This document shows, piece by piece, positions 36,153 to 44,974 of a DNA stretch of 64,000 nt. The notes under the pieces are model-generated. The model searched no databases and was not told the origin of the DNA. It saw only the letters and a program-made list of their open reading frames with translations. Each line of letters begins with the position of its first letter. Position 1 is the stretch's first letter. The position numbers were made by a program, and so were the translations under genes. Source of the stretch: Clostridium sp. TW13. Its GTDB lineage: Bacteria > Bacillota > Clostridia > Clostridiales > Clostridiaceae. Location of the stretch: positions 248,001 through 312,000 of the forward strand of contig NZ_BROD01000001.1 in NCBI RefSeq assembly GCF_024345225.1, given 5' to 3'.

Positions 36153-37081
36153 TAGTATTATATTTAATTATTTTTATATTAGCTTGTATAATTTTATTTC
36201 AGTATAGAAGAAATAAAGAAAATAGTAAGAGTCTAATTTATATTAAAGAAAAGCTTCATGAAATAATGAAAGAGCAGTCAGATGAAAAAGTAATGGTGGT
36301 TTCAGGAGATTCAGCAACTAAGGAGATGCTTGTAGAAGTTAACAAACTATTAGAATTTAACCAAAAGATCCTAGTGGATTATAGAAAAAAAGAGATATCT
36401 ATGAGAAAGATGTTATCAAATATTTCTCATGATTTGAAAACACCCCTTACTGTTATATTAGGATATATAGAAACTTTAAATATGCAACAAGACTTAAGTG
36501 TTGAAGAGAGACAAGTATTGCTTTCAAAGGTACAAGATAAAACACTTGAAATAGTGAAGCTTATAAATAAGTTTTTTGACCTGTCAAAGCTTGAATCAGG
36601 TGATAAGGAGATTCCTATTACTAGAGTAAACATGAATGAAGTTTGTAGAAAAAATATATTGAATTATTATGATATGTTAACCAGCAAGCAAATGGATGTA
36701 AATATAGATATTCCAGAAATCAATATTTATGCAAGAGGAAATCAAGAAGCCCTAGATAGAATATTGAATAATTTAATATCCAATTCAATTAAGTACGGAA
36801 GTAGCGGAAGAGTTTTGGGGTTAGGATTAAGATGTGATGAAGAATTTGTATATGTGGATATTTGGGACAAAGGAAAAGGCATAGAAGAAAAAGAGCAGGA
36901 TAAGGTGTTTGAAAGAATGTACACTCTTGAGGACTCAAGAAATAAAGAGTATGAAGGTAGTGGACTTGGTCTCACAATAACAAAAAGGCTTGTAGAAAAG
37001 CTTGGTGGAGAAATTCTGCTTATCAGCAAACCATATGAGAAGACGACATTTACAGTTAAACTTCAAAAAATAACTTATTAG
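36149..37081 (+). CDS. Sensor histidine kinase with minimal input region
   Basis: The 310-residue kinase has one N-terminal membrane helix (1-18) and no extracellular sensor. A short coiled region leads to HisKA with His94 (NISHDLKTPLTVILGY). The ATPase domain carries the N-box LNNLISNSIKYG, the G1 box DKGKGIEEKE and the G2 box GSGLGLTITKRLVE. Such short kinases often sense through a partner transporter, as in antimicrobial-peptide detoxification modules. It is coupled to the response regulator by a four-base overlap. Confidence 0.93.
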   Translation: MIVLYLIIFILACIILFQYRRNKENSKSLIYIKEKLHEIMKEQSDEKVMVVSGDSATKEMLVEVNKLLEFNQKILVDYRKKEISMRKMLSNISHDLKTPLTVILGYIETLNMQQDLSVEERQVLLSKVQDKTLEIVKLINKFFDLSKLESGDKEIPITRVNMNEVCRKNILNYYDMLTSKQMDVNIDIPEINIYARGNQEALDRILNNLISNSIKYGSSGRVLGLGLRCDEEFVYVDIWDKGKGIEEKEQDKVFERMYTLEDSRNKEYEGSGLGLTITKRLVEKLGGEILLISKPYEKTTFTVKLQKITY

Positions 37082-37169
37082 CTTAGTAATAAATAATTAG
37101 CTAAAAAGATAAAATTCTAGGTTCTTTGTGCTAACTTTTATAAAAATATATAATAATCGAAAAGGAAAG

Positions 37170-37200
37170 AGGACGTGCTTTTGCTACAGAGGCATGTCCT
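37170..37200 (+). terminator. Hairpin after the histidine kinase gene
   Basis: AGGACGTGC pairs with GCATGTCCT (one G-U pair) around a 13-base loop. It is followed by TTAAAATTT, a weak T-tract, so termination may be partial. Confidence 0.5.
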
Positions 37201-37207
37201 TAAAATT

Positions 37208-37373
37208 TAAGACACTTGAGAATAAATAATAAGTTGAAATATGCAACAGGTATTTTTAGTTGCACAAGAAAGTATGTTTTACAGATAGAAATCTTTCCAA
37301 GAGTTCTGTCTACACAGTATAACTGAAAATAGACTAGAATATAAACATATGTACCTTCAGGTGCTCAAACTTA
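37208..37373 (+). repeat. R2 hairpin repeat, copy 5, divergent with enlarged loop
   Basis: Ends TTTAAGACACTTGAGAATAA and ATGTACCTTCAGGTGCTCAA match the R2 arms. The core ATATAAACATATG is kept, but about 110 extra bases separate the halves. It is 85 bases upstream of the ABC ATPase gene in sense orientation. Confidence 0.4.
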
Positions 37374-37457
37374 AGATTTTTGTAAGATTTGATTAATAAA
37401 AAAGATAATTACCAGCTGTAAAATAAAAAATGTAATAAAGCTGAGAGGAGCGATAAC

Positions 37458-38381
37458 ATGGAATATGTATTACGAACTACTAAACTTACTAAAATATTCA
37501 ATGGTAAGGATTGTGTGTCAGATGTAAATATTAATATAAAAAAAGGTGAAATTTACGGACTTTTAGGACCTAATGGTGCAGGTAAAACTACAATAATGAG
37601 GATGATAACAAATTTGATTAAGCCTACAGCTGGAGAAATTGAAATCTTGGGAGAAAAGCTTACAAATGAATCTTATGAAGTGTTTAAAAGAATTGGTGCT
37701 ATTATTGAATATCCTGTGTTTTATGACAAGCTTACAGCAAGAGAAAATCTTGAACTCCATCTAGAGTATCTTGGATATTATGATAAAAGTGCTATAGATA
37801 AGGCACTAAAACTTGTAGAGTTAGAAGATACAGGGAGTAAAAAAGTTAAGGATTTTTCACTTGGAATGAAGCAAAGGCTTGGAATTGCAAGAGCAATTAG
37901 TACAAAGCCAGAATTTCTTATATTGGATGAACCAATAAATGGACTTGATCCTGTTGGAATTAGAAAAGTAAGAGAGCTTCTTAAAATGCTTAGTAGAGAG
38001 TACGGGATGACAATTTTGCTTTCAAGTCATATATTAAGTGAAATGGAGAAGATTGCAGATACAATAGGGATACTTGATAATACCAAACTAGTTAAGGAAG
38101 TTCCTGTTGAAGCTATAAGAAACGCCAATACAGAGTATGTTGAAATAATTACATCAGATTTAAGAAAAGCCTGTTATGTACTTTCTAATGACTTAGGTAT
38201 ATCTAACTTTAAATTGTTAGATGATGACTGTATAAGAATATACGACTTGAATTTATCTCAAAATCAAATTTCAAAGGCATTAATCTTAAGTGGTGTAAAT
38301 ATCGAGTCCATCCTTAGAAAGAAGAGTTCTCTTGAAGATTATTTCATAAAAACATTGGAGGAGGATGCAAAAAATGCTTAA
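37458..38381 (+). CDS. ABC transporter ATPase, LanF/BcrA-like
   Basis: The 307-residue ATP-binding subunit has Walker A GPNGAGKTT near residue 36, signature SLGMKQRLGIARAI near 135 and Walker B FLILDEP near 155. A C-terminal extension of about 90 residues is typical of lantibiotic-immunity and bacitracin-export ATPases. GAGAGGAGCGATAAC precedes ATG 37458. Its last bases overlap the permease start. With the two-component pair and CPBP protein it forms a peptide-resistance or immunity-type module. Confidence 0.9.
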   Translation: MEYVLRTTKLTKIFNGKDCVSDVNINIKKGEIYGLLGPNGAGKTTIMRMITNLIKPTAGEIEILGEKLTNESYEVFKRIGAIIEYPVFYDKLTARENLELHLEYLGYYDKSAIDKALKLVELEDTGSKKVKDFSLGMKQRLGIARAISTKPEFLILDEPINGLDPVGIRKVRELLKMLSREYGMTILLSSHILSEMEKIADTIGILDNTKLVKEVPVEAIRNANTEYVEIITSDLRKACYVLSNDLGISNFKLLDDDCIRIYDLNLSQNQISKALILSGVNIESILRKKSSLEDYFIKTLEEDAKNA

Positions 38382-39063
38382 TTTAATAAGGCTTGAACTT
38401 AAAAAGAATAAGATAGGTGGTACTATTAAAGATGGTATAATAACAACAGGGATAACAACAGCGGCTATGCTATTTTGCATGTATATAGCCTTTTTTCAGG
38501 ATGGTGATAAAGGTGTATTTAATAATTTTAATGATATAGCAAAAGTATTTGTTAGAAGTGTTTATATTATTTTTGCAGGGGTACTTATTTCAAACTTTGT
38601 TATGGATGAGTACAACAATAAAACTATAAATTTAATGTTCATGTATCCTATAAAAAGGAAGAAAATTATGGCTGCAAAGTTTATTGTAGTTGTGGGATTT
38701 ATTTTTGTAGCAATGTTAGCATCAAATCTTTTTATGCACGGAGTGTTTTATGTAGCTAATATATTTTCTAAGGTTACAAGTGCTAGTGCATTCTCAATTA
38801 GCATGCACTCATTTATTGATATAGTAATAGATGCAGCCTTAAACTCAATATTAAGTTTAATACCAGTTTATTTTGCAGTTAGAAAGAAAAAGAGAGGACT
38901 AGTAATAGTAACTTCAATAATAATGACTTCACTGCTTAATAGTGGTAATGAACAATTTAGGCTAGCATCAATTGTAATTGTTCCATGTATTTTATCAGTA
39001 GTAGGAATATTAATTGCATATTTATCTATAAGAGATATAGAAAAGAAGGATTTACCAAACTAA
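38374..39063 (+). CDS. ABC-2 type permease, LanE/G-like
   Basis: About 229 residues and six hydrophobic segments, matching small lantibiotic-immunity permeases. A conserved inner stretch is NFVMDEYNNKTINLMFMYPIKRKKIMAAKF, the coupling region with the ATPase. GGAGGAGG is well spaced for ATG 38374; the ATG at 38365 is an alternative. It overlaps the upstream ATPase gene, so the two are coupled. Only one permease gene is present where LanEG systems often have two; it may form a homodimer. Confidence 0.85.
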   Translation: MLNLIRLELKKNKIGGTIKDGIITTGITTAAMLFCMYIAFFQDGDKGVFNNFNDIAKVFVRSVYIIFAGVLISNFVMDEYNNKTINLMFMYPIKRKKIMAAKFIVVVGFIFVAMLASNLFMHGVFYVANIFSKVTSASAFSISMHSFIDIVIDAALNSILSLIPVYFAVRKKKRGLVIVTSIIMTSLLNSGNEQFRLASIVIVPCILSVVGILIAYLSIRDIEKKDLPN

Positions 39064-39091
39064 CTGCAAGTTTGAAGGAGAGAATATTATC

Positions 39092-39898
39092 ATGAACGAA
39101 AAAAGTTATTCGAAAATTTACATTGTGGCTGTGCTTTTAGCTACCTGGATTGTATCTTTTGCTCTATTTATTGATGCAAATATAGGAATTAAATATTTTT
39201 CGCTTCTTATGTTTATTCCAGGTGGATTAGCTGTGCTTTTTAATTGGATTCAGTATAAAGATAAAAACAAAATATATGAGTGCTTCAAAAACAAGATGAA
39301 TATGAAAGCAATGCTATTTGGTATATTGTATCCCATAGTGTTTTTAATTGTTTGTGGATTGCTGGCAGAGGTTATGGGTGTTGGACATTTGACTAATGCA
39401 AAGATTCCTGTAATAAGAGATATTATAGTTATACTTATATCAGTGATACTTACATTGCCAGCTGCACTAGGAGAGGAGTATGGTTGGAGGGGATATCTTC
39501 TTCCAAAGTTGACTCAAGAGCATGGTAAAACTAAAGCTACAATTATAGTTGGTATAGTGTGGGCATTGTTTCATGCACCAGTAGTATTTTTACTTGGACA
39601 AGCAACAGGAATGTCAAATCCACTTTTACTATGTGTATTTCAAGCTATAGCGGCTTTTACTTATAGCTTCCCATCTTCATATTGTTTCTATTTATCAAAA
39701 AATATAGTTCCAGTTTTATTTATACATTCTGTATGGAATTCTATAAACGTTATGCTGTTAGGAGATATTTATGTAAATAGAAAAGGAATTATTGAAGGTA
39801 ATTTAATTGGGATTAATGGAGAAGGAATCTTAGGAGCAATTATGGGGGTAATACTGATATTTTTCTTCATAAGAAAATTTGAAAGAAGTGAACAGTAG
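39092..39898 (+). CDS. CPBP-family (CAAX/Abi) intramembrane metalloprotease
   Basis: The 268-residue protein has about eight membrane segments. The CPBP motifs are intact: EEYGWRGYLLPKL near residue 128, WALFHAPVVF near 164 and HSVWNS near 212. These give the glutamates and histidines of the active site. Family members are frequently coded with bacteriocins and act in self-immunity. It starts 28 bases after the permease gene, after AAGGAGAGAATATTATC. It is probably the last gene of the operon, before a strong terminator. Confidence 0.88.
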   Translation: MNEKSYSKIYIVAVLLATWIVSFALFIDANIGIKYFSLLMFIPGGLAVLFNWIQYKDKNKIYECFKNKMNMKAMLFGILYPIVFLIVCGLLAEVMGVGHLTNAKIPVIRDIIVILISVILTLPAALGEEYGWRGYLLPKLTQEHGKTKATIIVGIVWALFHAPVVFLLGQATGMSNPLLLCVFQAIAAFTYSFPSSYCFYLSKNIVPVLFIHSVWNSINVMLLGDIYVNRKGIIEGNLIGINGEGILGAIMGVILIFFFIRKFERSEQ

Positions 39899-39911
39899 CA
39901 ATAAAGAGTAT

Positions 39912-39950
39912 AAAAATCCTCTAGGGGTTTAACCTAGAGGATTTTGTTTT
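39912..39950. terminator. Bidirectional terminator after the CPBP gene
   Basis: AAAAATCCTCTAGG and CCTAGAGGATTTT form a perfect stem on loop GGTTTAA, with T-runs on both outer strands. Confidence 0.9.
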
Positions 39951-39984
39951 AAGCAGAAATAAATTATTATTAATATTTGTATAT

Positions 39985-40923
39985 CTATTTCTTTTTAATA
40001 TCGTAAGTTATTTTAGCAGTCATTTTCATTGGGACTTTTATATCTTGAGGGATAAGACTGCTTTTTAGCATTTGCATCTCGCCACTCATATTTTCAGTTA
40101 CTTCACCGCTTTGTAATAAACCGTTACTCTTATTTATTTTTACAGTTCCTGTAGAAGTACCAGTTAAATTAATATTAGATTTTATACCCATAATATCTAT
40201 TGGAGTACCTTTAGTATCAGCAGTGATATTTGATTGTTGGTTTAAAGATACTTCTGAACTGTCATTGCTTAAAAGTTTAAATGTATTATCAACAGTTATA
40301 GGAAAAACAGTTTTAATATCATATTTTTTGTTCCAAGTATCATCTTTCTTTACAGCCTTATCTGGATAAATGTCCATTGATTGTTGAACCATTGACTTTA
40401 TTGCATCATCACCAAAACTTCTAGTTAATGAAGACTTAAGTGTTTCTTTTTGAGCATCAGGCACATTAACTTTATCTAAAATTGAGTTAATTAAATCTGT
40501 TACACCTTTTATTTCTAATAACTTACCTTTATTAGTCATCTTTACTGTAAAAGACTTTCCGATGATTCCTTTGTAAACTTCATTTAATGGATTGCTTTCA
40601 TCAGCCTTTGTAGAATCATAGGTCATTGATTGACCATTTGAAGTGGCTGACATTTTCATTGAATCATATTTATATTCGATTGTGACATTTTTATCCTTAT
40701 CAACATCTTTTACGTCCATTAATAAGTTCATATCAACAGTTTGGTTTGTTGCCATTTGTTGAGTTCCTAAAGTCATAGTCATATCTTGGTTTGTGACTTC
40801 GTGGATAACATACTTATCCCCATTTTTAATATTGATGCTTAAATCTAAATCTTTAGTACATCCACTAAAAGCAAGCAACATAGTAGCTATGCTTAGTGTT
40901 GAAATTACTTTTTTGAATTTCAA
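39985..40923 (-). CDS. DUF6263-like lipoprotein, TTG start
   Basis: About 312 residues. A lipoprotein signal (MKFKKVISTLSIATMLLAFSGC) places lipid-modified Cys near residue 22, so the protein should sit on the outer face of the membrane. The rest is strand-rich, with repeated KMTxKG and VTIEYKYDSMKM patterns typical of DUF6263. I choose TTG 40923 because AGGAGG is seven bases away; the ATG upstream at 41007 would bury the signal peptide. Monocistronic; function unknown. Confidence 0.75.
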   Translation of the reverse strand: MKFKKVISTLSIATMLLAFSGCTKDLDLSINIKNGDKYVIHEVTNQDMTMTLGTQQMATNQTVDMNLLMDVKDVDKDKNVTIEYKYDSMKMSATSNGQSMTYDSTKADESNPLNEVYKGIIGKSFTVKMTNKGKLLEIKGVTDLINSILDKVNVPDAQKETLKSSLTRSFGDDAIKSMVQQSMDIYPDKAVKKDDTWNKKYDIKTVFPITVDNTFKLLSNDSSEVSLNQQSNITADTKGTPIDIMGIKSNINLTGTSTGTVKINKSNGLLQSGEVTENMSGEMQMLKSSLIPQDIKVPMKMTAKITYDIKKK

Positions 40924-41268
40924 ATCAATTCCTCCTTTTATAACTTTAATAACATTTTTAGTAAAACTAAACAAATGAATTATATCAGAATAGAAGATAA
41001 GATACAAATAGAAATTAAAGCAATTATTGGTATTGGATTTGAAATTTATAGGGTTAAGATACTAAAATTATGCTATTACTAGCAATATCAGTGCTTTTCT
41101 CCGATGCATTATTTTTAGGGATATGATTGAAGGTGCAGTTTTACTATAAATATTTATATATGTTTATATTTTTATGGGTAAATGTTTTTATAGATTTATA
41201 GTTGGTGTTATAAATTTCAATATACTCTAGATTAATCCGTGACATTATAGAATAATTAAATATATTAT
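40924..41268. other. Intergenic region between lipoprotein and phosphoesterase genes
   Basis: About 345 AT-rich bases with no gene I can support. TTTTCTCCGATGC near 41096 recalls a SigD -10 but has no TAAA at the right distance. Confidence 0.5.
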
Positions 41269-41310
41269 TTGCAACAATAATTAACATGTGAGAATTTATT
41301 TATGTTGCAA
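41269..41310 (+). promoter_or_regulatory. Hairpin abutting the phosphoesterase ribosome site
   Basis: TTGCAACA pairs with TGTTGCAA across about 26 bases, ending three bases before AGGAGG. It could tune translation or stabilise the mRNA. Confidence 0.35.
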
Positions 41311-41328
41311 TAAGGAGGATGTTCCAAA

Positions 41329-42207
41329 ATGAAATTAGCATTGCTTGGAGATATTCATAGTAATTATATTGCATTGGAAAAGTGTTTAACTCATTGTGAA
41401 GAAGTTAGAGTAAATGGGTTTGTATTTTTAGGAGATTATATCAGTGATTGTCCACATCCACAGAAAACCATGGAATTGATAAAAAAAGTATCAGAAAAAT
41501 ATAAAACTTGGTTTATTAGAGGAAACAGAGAGGATTATCAAATTAATTATGAGAATGGAGTGTATGCTGATTGGCATAATGGTTCTAGTAGTGGATCTTT
41601 GCTATATACATATGAAAATCTAAAGCAACAGGATATGGATTTCTTTAAAGCATGTCCAATTACAATGAAAGTATCTATTGAAGGAGCTCCTGAATTTACA
41701 ATCTGTCATGGTTCTTTAAATTCAACAACTGAGTTTTTGAACGTAGGCAGCAAAGAAGCAGAGGAAAATCTTAGACAGTGCGAAACAAATTTACTTATTT
41801 GTGGTCATACACATAGACAGGGAATATTTAATTTTGAAGGTAAGATGCTCATAAATCCAGGTTCAGTAGGAGTACCTTTAAGTTCTAATGGTAAGTCACA
41901 ATTTGCAATTTTGCATTGTGATAATGAATTTTATCAGCCAGAATTAATTTCGCTTGATTATGATATTGAAAGAACAATTGAGGAATATACACAAAGTGAT
42001 TTAGTAGAGAGGGCACCTATATTTTCAAAAATTATAATGCATGAAATAAAGACAGGAAATAATCTTCTACCTGAAGTTATAGAAAAAGCAAAAGAACTTG
42101 CGTTAATAAGTGATAGAGAAGTAGATCACTGTGATATACCAGAAAAGTACTGGGAAGAAGCTTATAATATAATTTTTCATGTTAATAAAGAAATTAAGCA
42201 GTGCTAA
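41329..42207 (+). CDS. Calcineurin-like metallophosphoesterase (YfcE/MJ0936-type)
   Basis: The 292-residue protein has the metal-binding motifs in order. These are GDIHSN (Asp8, His10), FLGDYI, RGNRED (a GNRE form of GNHE), CHGS and GHTHRQ, followed by NPGSVGVPL. It probably hydrolyses a phosphodiester or nucleotide; the substrate is unknown. The C-terminal third (about 200-292) is an added helical part beyond the minimal fold. AAGGAGGATGTTCCAAA precedes ATG 41329. Single gene. Confidence 0.88.
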   Translation: MKLALLGDIHSNYIALEKCLTHCEEVRVNGFVFLGDYISDCPHPQKTMELIKKVSEKYKTWFIRGNREDYQINYENGVYADWHNGSSSGSLLYTYENLKQQDMDFFKACPITMKVSIEGAPEFTICHGSLNSTTEFLNVGSKEAEENLRQCETNLLICGHTHRQGIFNFEGKMLINPGSVGVPLSSNGKSQFAILHCDNEFYQPELISLDYDIERTIEEYTQSDLVERAPIFSKIIMHEIKTGNNLLPEVIEKAKELALISDREVDHCDIPEKYWEEAYNIIFHVNKEIKQC

Positions 42208-42219
42208 TAATTATTCTAA

Positions 42220-42249
42220 TGTATACTTAACTATCTTTAGCAAATAATA
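42220..42249 (+). promoter_or_regulatory. Candidate SigG promoter for splB
   Basis: TGTATA at 42220, a 17-base spacer and AATAATA at 42243 fit the forespore sigma-G pattern TGHATA / CATWHTA at all but one position. SplB is forespore-expressed in Bacillus. Confidence 0.45.
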
Positions 42250-42322
42250 GTTAGAAAAATAGACATAAGAAGAAAGGGGACAGAAAAAGCAGCTTATTTT
42301 AAGTTGTTTTTTAGTGAAAGAT

Positions 42323-43345
42323 ATGTTTGTACCTAAAAGAATTATATTTGAGAAAGATGTTTTGGAGTTTGAAGTAGCGAGGAAAATTCTTAATAAGTTT
42401 AAAGACAATACTAGCATTGAGATAATTAATTTAAGTTCCAATAAACTTAAACAACATATACCAGGTGAGGATTTATTCTCTCAATATAGAGAAGGTAAGA
42501 AGACTTTGGTGGTTGGCACTAAGAAGAGTTTAAAGTTTCAATCTTGTAAACCATCAGCTCACTATCAACTTCCATTGGTGTCAGGGTGTATGGGGCAGTG
42601 TGAGTATTGTTATTTAAATACAATGCTTGGAGATAAGCCTTTTGTGAGGATTCATGCAAATACAGATGAAATTCTTCATCAAGCTCAGAAATATATAGAT
42701 GAAAGATTACTAGAGATAACTATATTTGAGGGTGCAGCTACATCTGACCCTATACCTGTGGAACCTTATACTCATTCTTTGGAGAAGGCAATAAACTTTT
42801 TTGGTAGTAGTGAAAATGGAAGGTTTAGATTTGTAACAAAATTTAGTGATGTAGATTCTCTTCTTAACTTGAAGCATAACGGTCATACAGAAATAAGATT
42901 TAGTATTAACACTTCCGCAGTTATAAATCAATATGAGCATTTTACAGCTTCTCGTGACAAAAGAATAGAAGCTAGTATTAAGGCTGCTAGTGCTGATTAT
43001 CCTATAGGATTTCTGATTGCGCCTGTTTTCATTTATCCTAATTGGAAAGATGAATATCATGATTTATTATTAGAACTAAAGAGTAAGCTTCCAACTGATT
43101 TAAAATTCCCTGTGACATTTGAAATTATATCTCATCGTTATACCACTATAGCTAAAAATAGAATACTTGATATATTCCCAGAAAGTGAATTGCCAATGAA
43201 GGATGAAGATCGTAAGTTCAAATTTGGACAGTTTGGATATGGGAAGTATGTTTATCCAAAAGAGAATCTAGAAGAGATAAAACAATTCTTTAAGGAGGAG
43301 ATAGAAACATTATTCAGCAATAAAGAAGTAAAGTATATTATTTAA
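42323..43345 (+). CDS. splB: Spore photoproduct lyase, radical SAM
   Basis: SplB repairs the UV lesion spore photoproduct (5-thyminyl-5,6-dihydrothymine) in germinating spores, using SAM and a [4Fe-4S] cluster. The about 340-residue length fits. The radical SAM cluster motif is CMGQCEYC (Cys89, 93, 96 from this start), close to the positions in Bacillus SplB. LVSGCMGQCEYCYLNT and FSINTSAVINQYEHFTASRD are characteristic blocks. ATG 42323 is chosen; a GTG at 42314 and weak ribosome sites leave doubt. A SigG-like promoter upstream supports sporulation expression. Confidence 0.9.
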   Translation: MFVPKRIIFEKDVLEFEVARKILNKFKDNTSIEIINLSSNKLKQHIPGEDLFSQYREGKKTLVVGTKKSLKFQSCKPSAHYQLPLVSGCMGQCEYCYLNTMLGDKPFVRIHANTDEILHQAQKYIDERLLEITIFEGAATSDPIPVEPYTHSLEKAINFFGSSENGRFRFVTKFSDVDSLLNLKHNGHTEIRFSINTSAVINQYEHFTASRDKRIEASIKAASADYPIGFLIAPVFIYPNWKDEYHDLLLELKSKLPTDLKFPVTFEIISHRYTTIAKNRILDIFPESELPMKDEDRKFKFGQFGYGKYVYPKENLEEIKQFFKEEIETLFSNKEVKYII

Positions 43346-43353
43346 GAAGCTAT

Positions 43354-43385
43354 AAAAAAGTGCAAATACAATTTGTGCTTTTTTT
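43354..43385 (+). terminator. Terminator after splB
   Basis: AAAAGTGCAAAT pairs with ATTTGTGCTTTT using two G-U pairs, followed by more T. Confidence 0.7.
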
Positions 43386-43648
43386 ATATAACTCTATTAT
43401 CAAGAATAGTTTAAAAGAAAGACTAAAATAAAACCTAAAGGTTTAAAAAGGATATCTTATAATTAATAAAAAGATACTATTAAGTAACAATGTGGTACTA
43501 TTATACTATATTGGTTAGGTGCTACAAAAAAGTATATAAGAAGATGATAAGGAATCAAAATAAATAGCAAATATTAGAATTTTTTATTAAATGGTTTACT
43601 ATAATATACATAAGGGATTAAATAATTATACTTAGGGGTGATGTAGGA
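43386..43648. other. Intergenic stretch before the radical SAM gene
   Basis: AT-rich, with no gene or recognisable RNA. The ribosome site GGGGTGATG lies at its end. Confidence 0.5.
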
Positions 43649-44740
43649 ATGAACACTGATTTTAATTTAGCTGATTATTTGAACAAGGGAATTGAGAATG
43701 TTGTAAGAGGACTTGTAAAAGCATCTTTTAATAAGCCAAAAGAAATAGCCTTTGTTTTAAAGTATGCAATATCAAGTAAAGAGGCTAAAAATAGAAGACA
43801 AAGCTTGGCAAGAAGAGGAGAAAATGTTCCTGTATTTTTAATTTCAAGCATAACTAGTAGTTGTAACTTATTTTGTAAGGGGTGTTATGCAAGAGCAAAT
43901 CAATCTTGTGGAGAAGGTGTCAATAAAAAACAATTATCCAGTAAAAGATGGGAAGAAATCTTTAATGAGGCTAATGAATTAGGTGTTTCATTTATTCTTC
44001 TTGTTGGTGGTGAACCTTTAATGAGAAGAGAGGTTATAGAAAAAGCAGCAGGAGTGAAGGATATTATTTTTCCTATATTCACTAATGGAACAATGCTTAA
44101 TGATGATTATTTAAAAATATTTGATAATAGTAGAAATCTTGTGCCTATTATTAGTATAGAGGGAGATAAGTTTCAAACTGATAATAGACGTGGGGAAGGT
44201 ACGTATGATATTTTAATGCAGACTATGGACAAGCTTAAAGAAAGGGGAATTTTGTATGGAGCTTCTGTAACTGTTACCACTGAGAATGTTGGAACTGTTA
44301 CAGATGAAGTATTTTTTGAAAAACTATATGATAAGGGATGTAGAGCGTTGCTATTTGTGGAGTATGTTCCTGTAATTGAATCAACAAAATCTTTGGCTCC
44401 AACTGATGTTGAACGTAAAATACTAGAAAATAAGATTGAAGAGCTTAGAGAAAAGTATGTAAATTCTGTTTTTGTTTCTTTTCCTGGGGATGAAAAATAT
44501 TCAGAAGGATGTCTTGCAGCAGGAAGAGGTTTCTTTCATATAAATGTAGATGGAGCGGCAGAACCATGTCCATTTTCACCTTATTCAGATACAAATTTAG
44601 GGGAGGTTTCTTTAAGACAAGCACTAAAATCTCCGCTATTTAAAAAACTTAATGCAACAGGTATGTTAGTGGGAGAACATGATGGTGGGTGTCTTCTGTT
44701 TCAGAAAGAAAATGAAGTTAAAAGTATGCTTGTGAAATAA
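43649..44740 (+). CDS. Radical SAM protein with SPASM-like tail, substrate unknown
   Basis: The 363-residue protein has a [4Fe-4S] motif CNLFCKGC (Cys72, 76, 79) in SSCNLFCKGCYARANQSC, then the glycine-rich SAM contact LLVGGEPLMR near 115. The tail has EGCLAAGRGFFHINVDGAAEPCPFSPY and a late Cys (GGCLLF), like SPASM-type auxiliary cluster regions but short. A preceding 60-residue helical segment is unusual. No precursor peptide gene is visible nearby, so a peptide-maturase role is unproven. Its own unit with a terminator. Confidence 0.82.
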   Translation: MNTDFNLADYLNKGIENVVRGLVKASFNKPKEIAFVLKYAISSKEAKNRRQSLARRGENVPVFLISSITSSCNLFCKGCYARANQSCGEGVNKKQLSSKRWEEIFNEANELGVSFILLVGGEPLMRREVIEKAAGVKDIIFPIFTNGTMLNDDYLKIFDNSRNLVPIISIEGDKFQTDNRRGEGTYDILMQTMDKLKERGILYGASVTVTTENVGTVTDEVFFEKLYDKGCRALLFVEYVPVIESTKSLAPTDVERKILENKIEELREKYVNSVFVSFPGDEKYSEGCLAAGRGFFHINVDGAAEPCPFSPYSDTNLGEVSLRQALKSPLFKKLNATGMLVGEHDGGCLLFQKENEVKSMLVK

Positions 44741-44761
44741 GTTAATAAATTAAAAGATTGA

Positions 44762-44805
44762 ATAAGTGCATTGGTTAGAAAAAATCTAATCAATGCACTT
44801 ATTTA
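44762..44805. terminator. Strong terminator after the radical SAM gene
   Basis: AAGTGCATTGGTTAGA pairs with TCTAATCAATGCACTT with a short A-loop, followed by ATTTAATTT. Confidence 0.8.
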
Positions 44806-44974
44806 ATTTGGTTTAAGTTTAAATTAAAAAAGCATGAATTATATTGAGTATTTATTAATCAAATAATCGAAAAATGTTGAAAATGATAAAAATTTAAAGT
44901 AAAATGTAATTCGATTTAAAATGTATTAATAAATGTAGAATATTTTAGAAAAAGGTTTAAAATTAGGGGGGAAT

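Noticed and set aside
37082-37457. Bacteriocin precursor gene between kinase and ABC genes
   Set aside because: The only short ATG frame found (about 16 codons near 37240) has no ribosome site or leader motif, and the space is mostly a hairpin and an R2 copy.
41094-41107. CTCCGATGC as a SigD -10 upstream of the phosphoesterase
   Set aside because: No TAAA-like -35 lies at 15 bases, and the site is 220 bases from the gene.
42211-42441. Minus-strand 76-codon frame before splB
   Set aside because: It is antisense across the splB start region, with no ribosome site and no recognisable domain.
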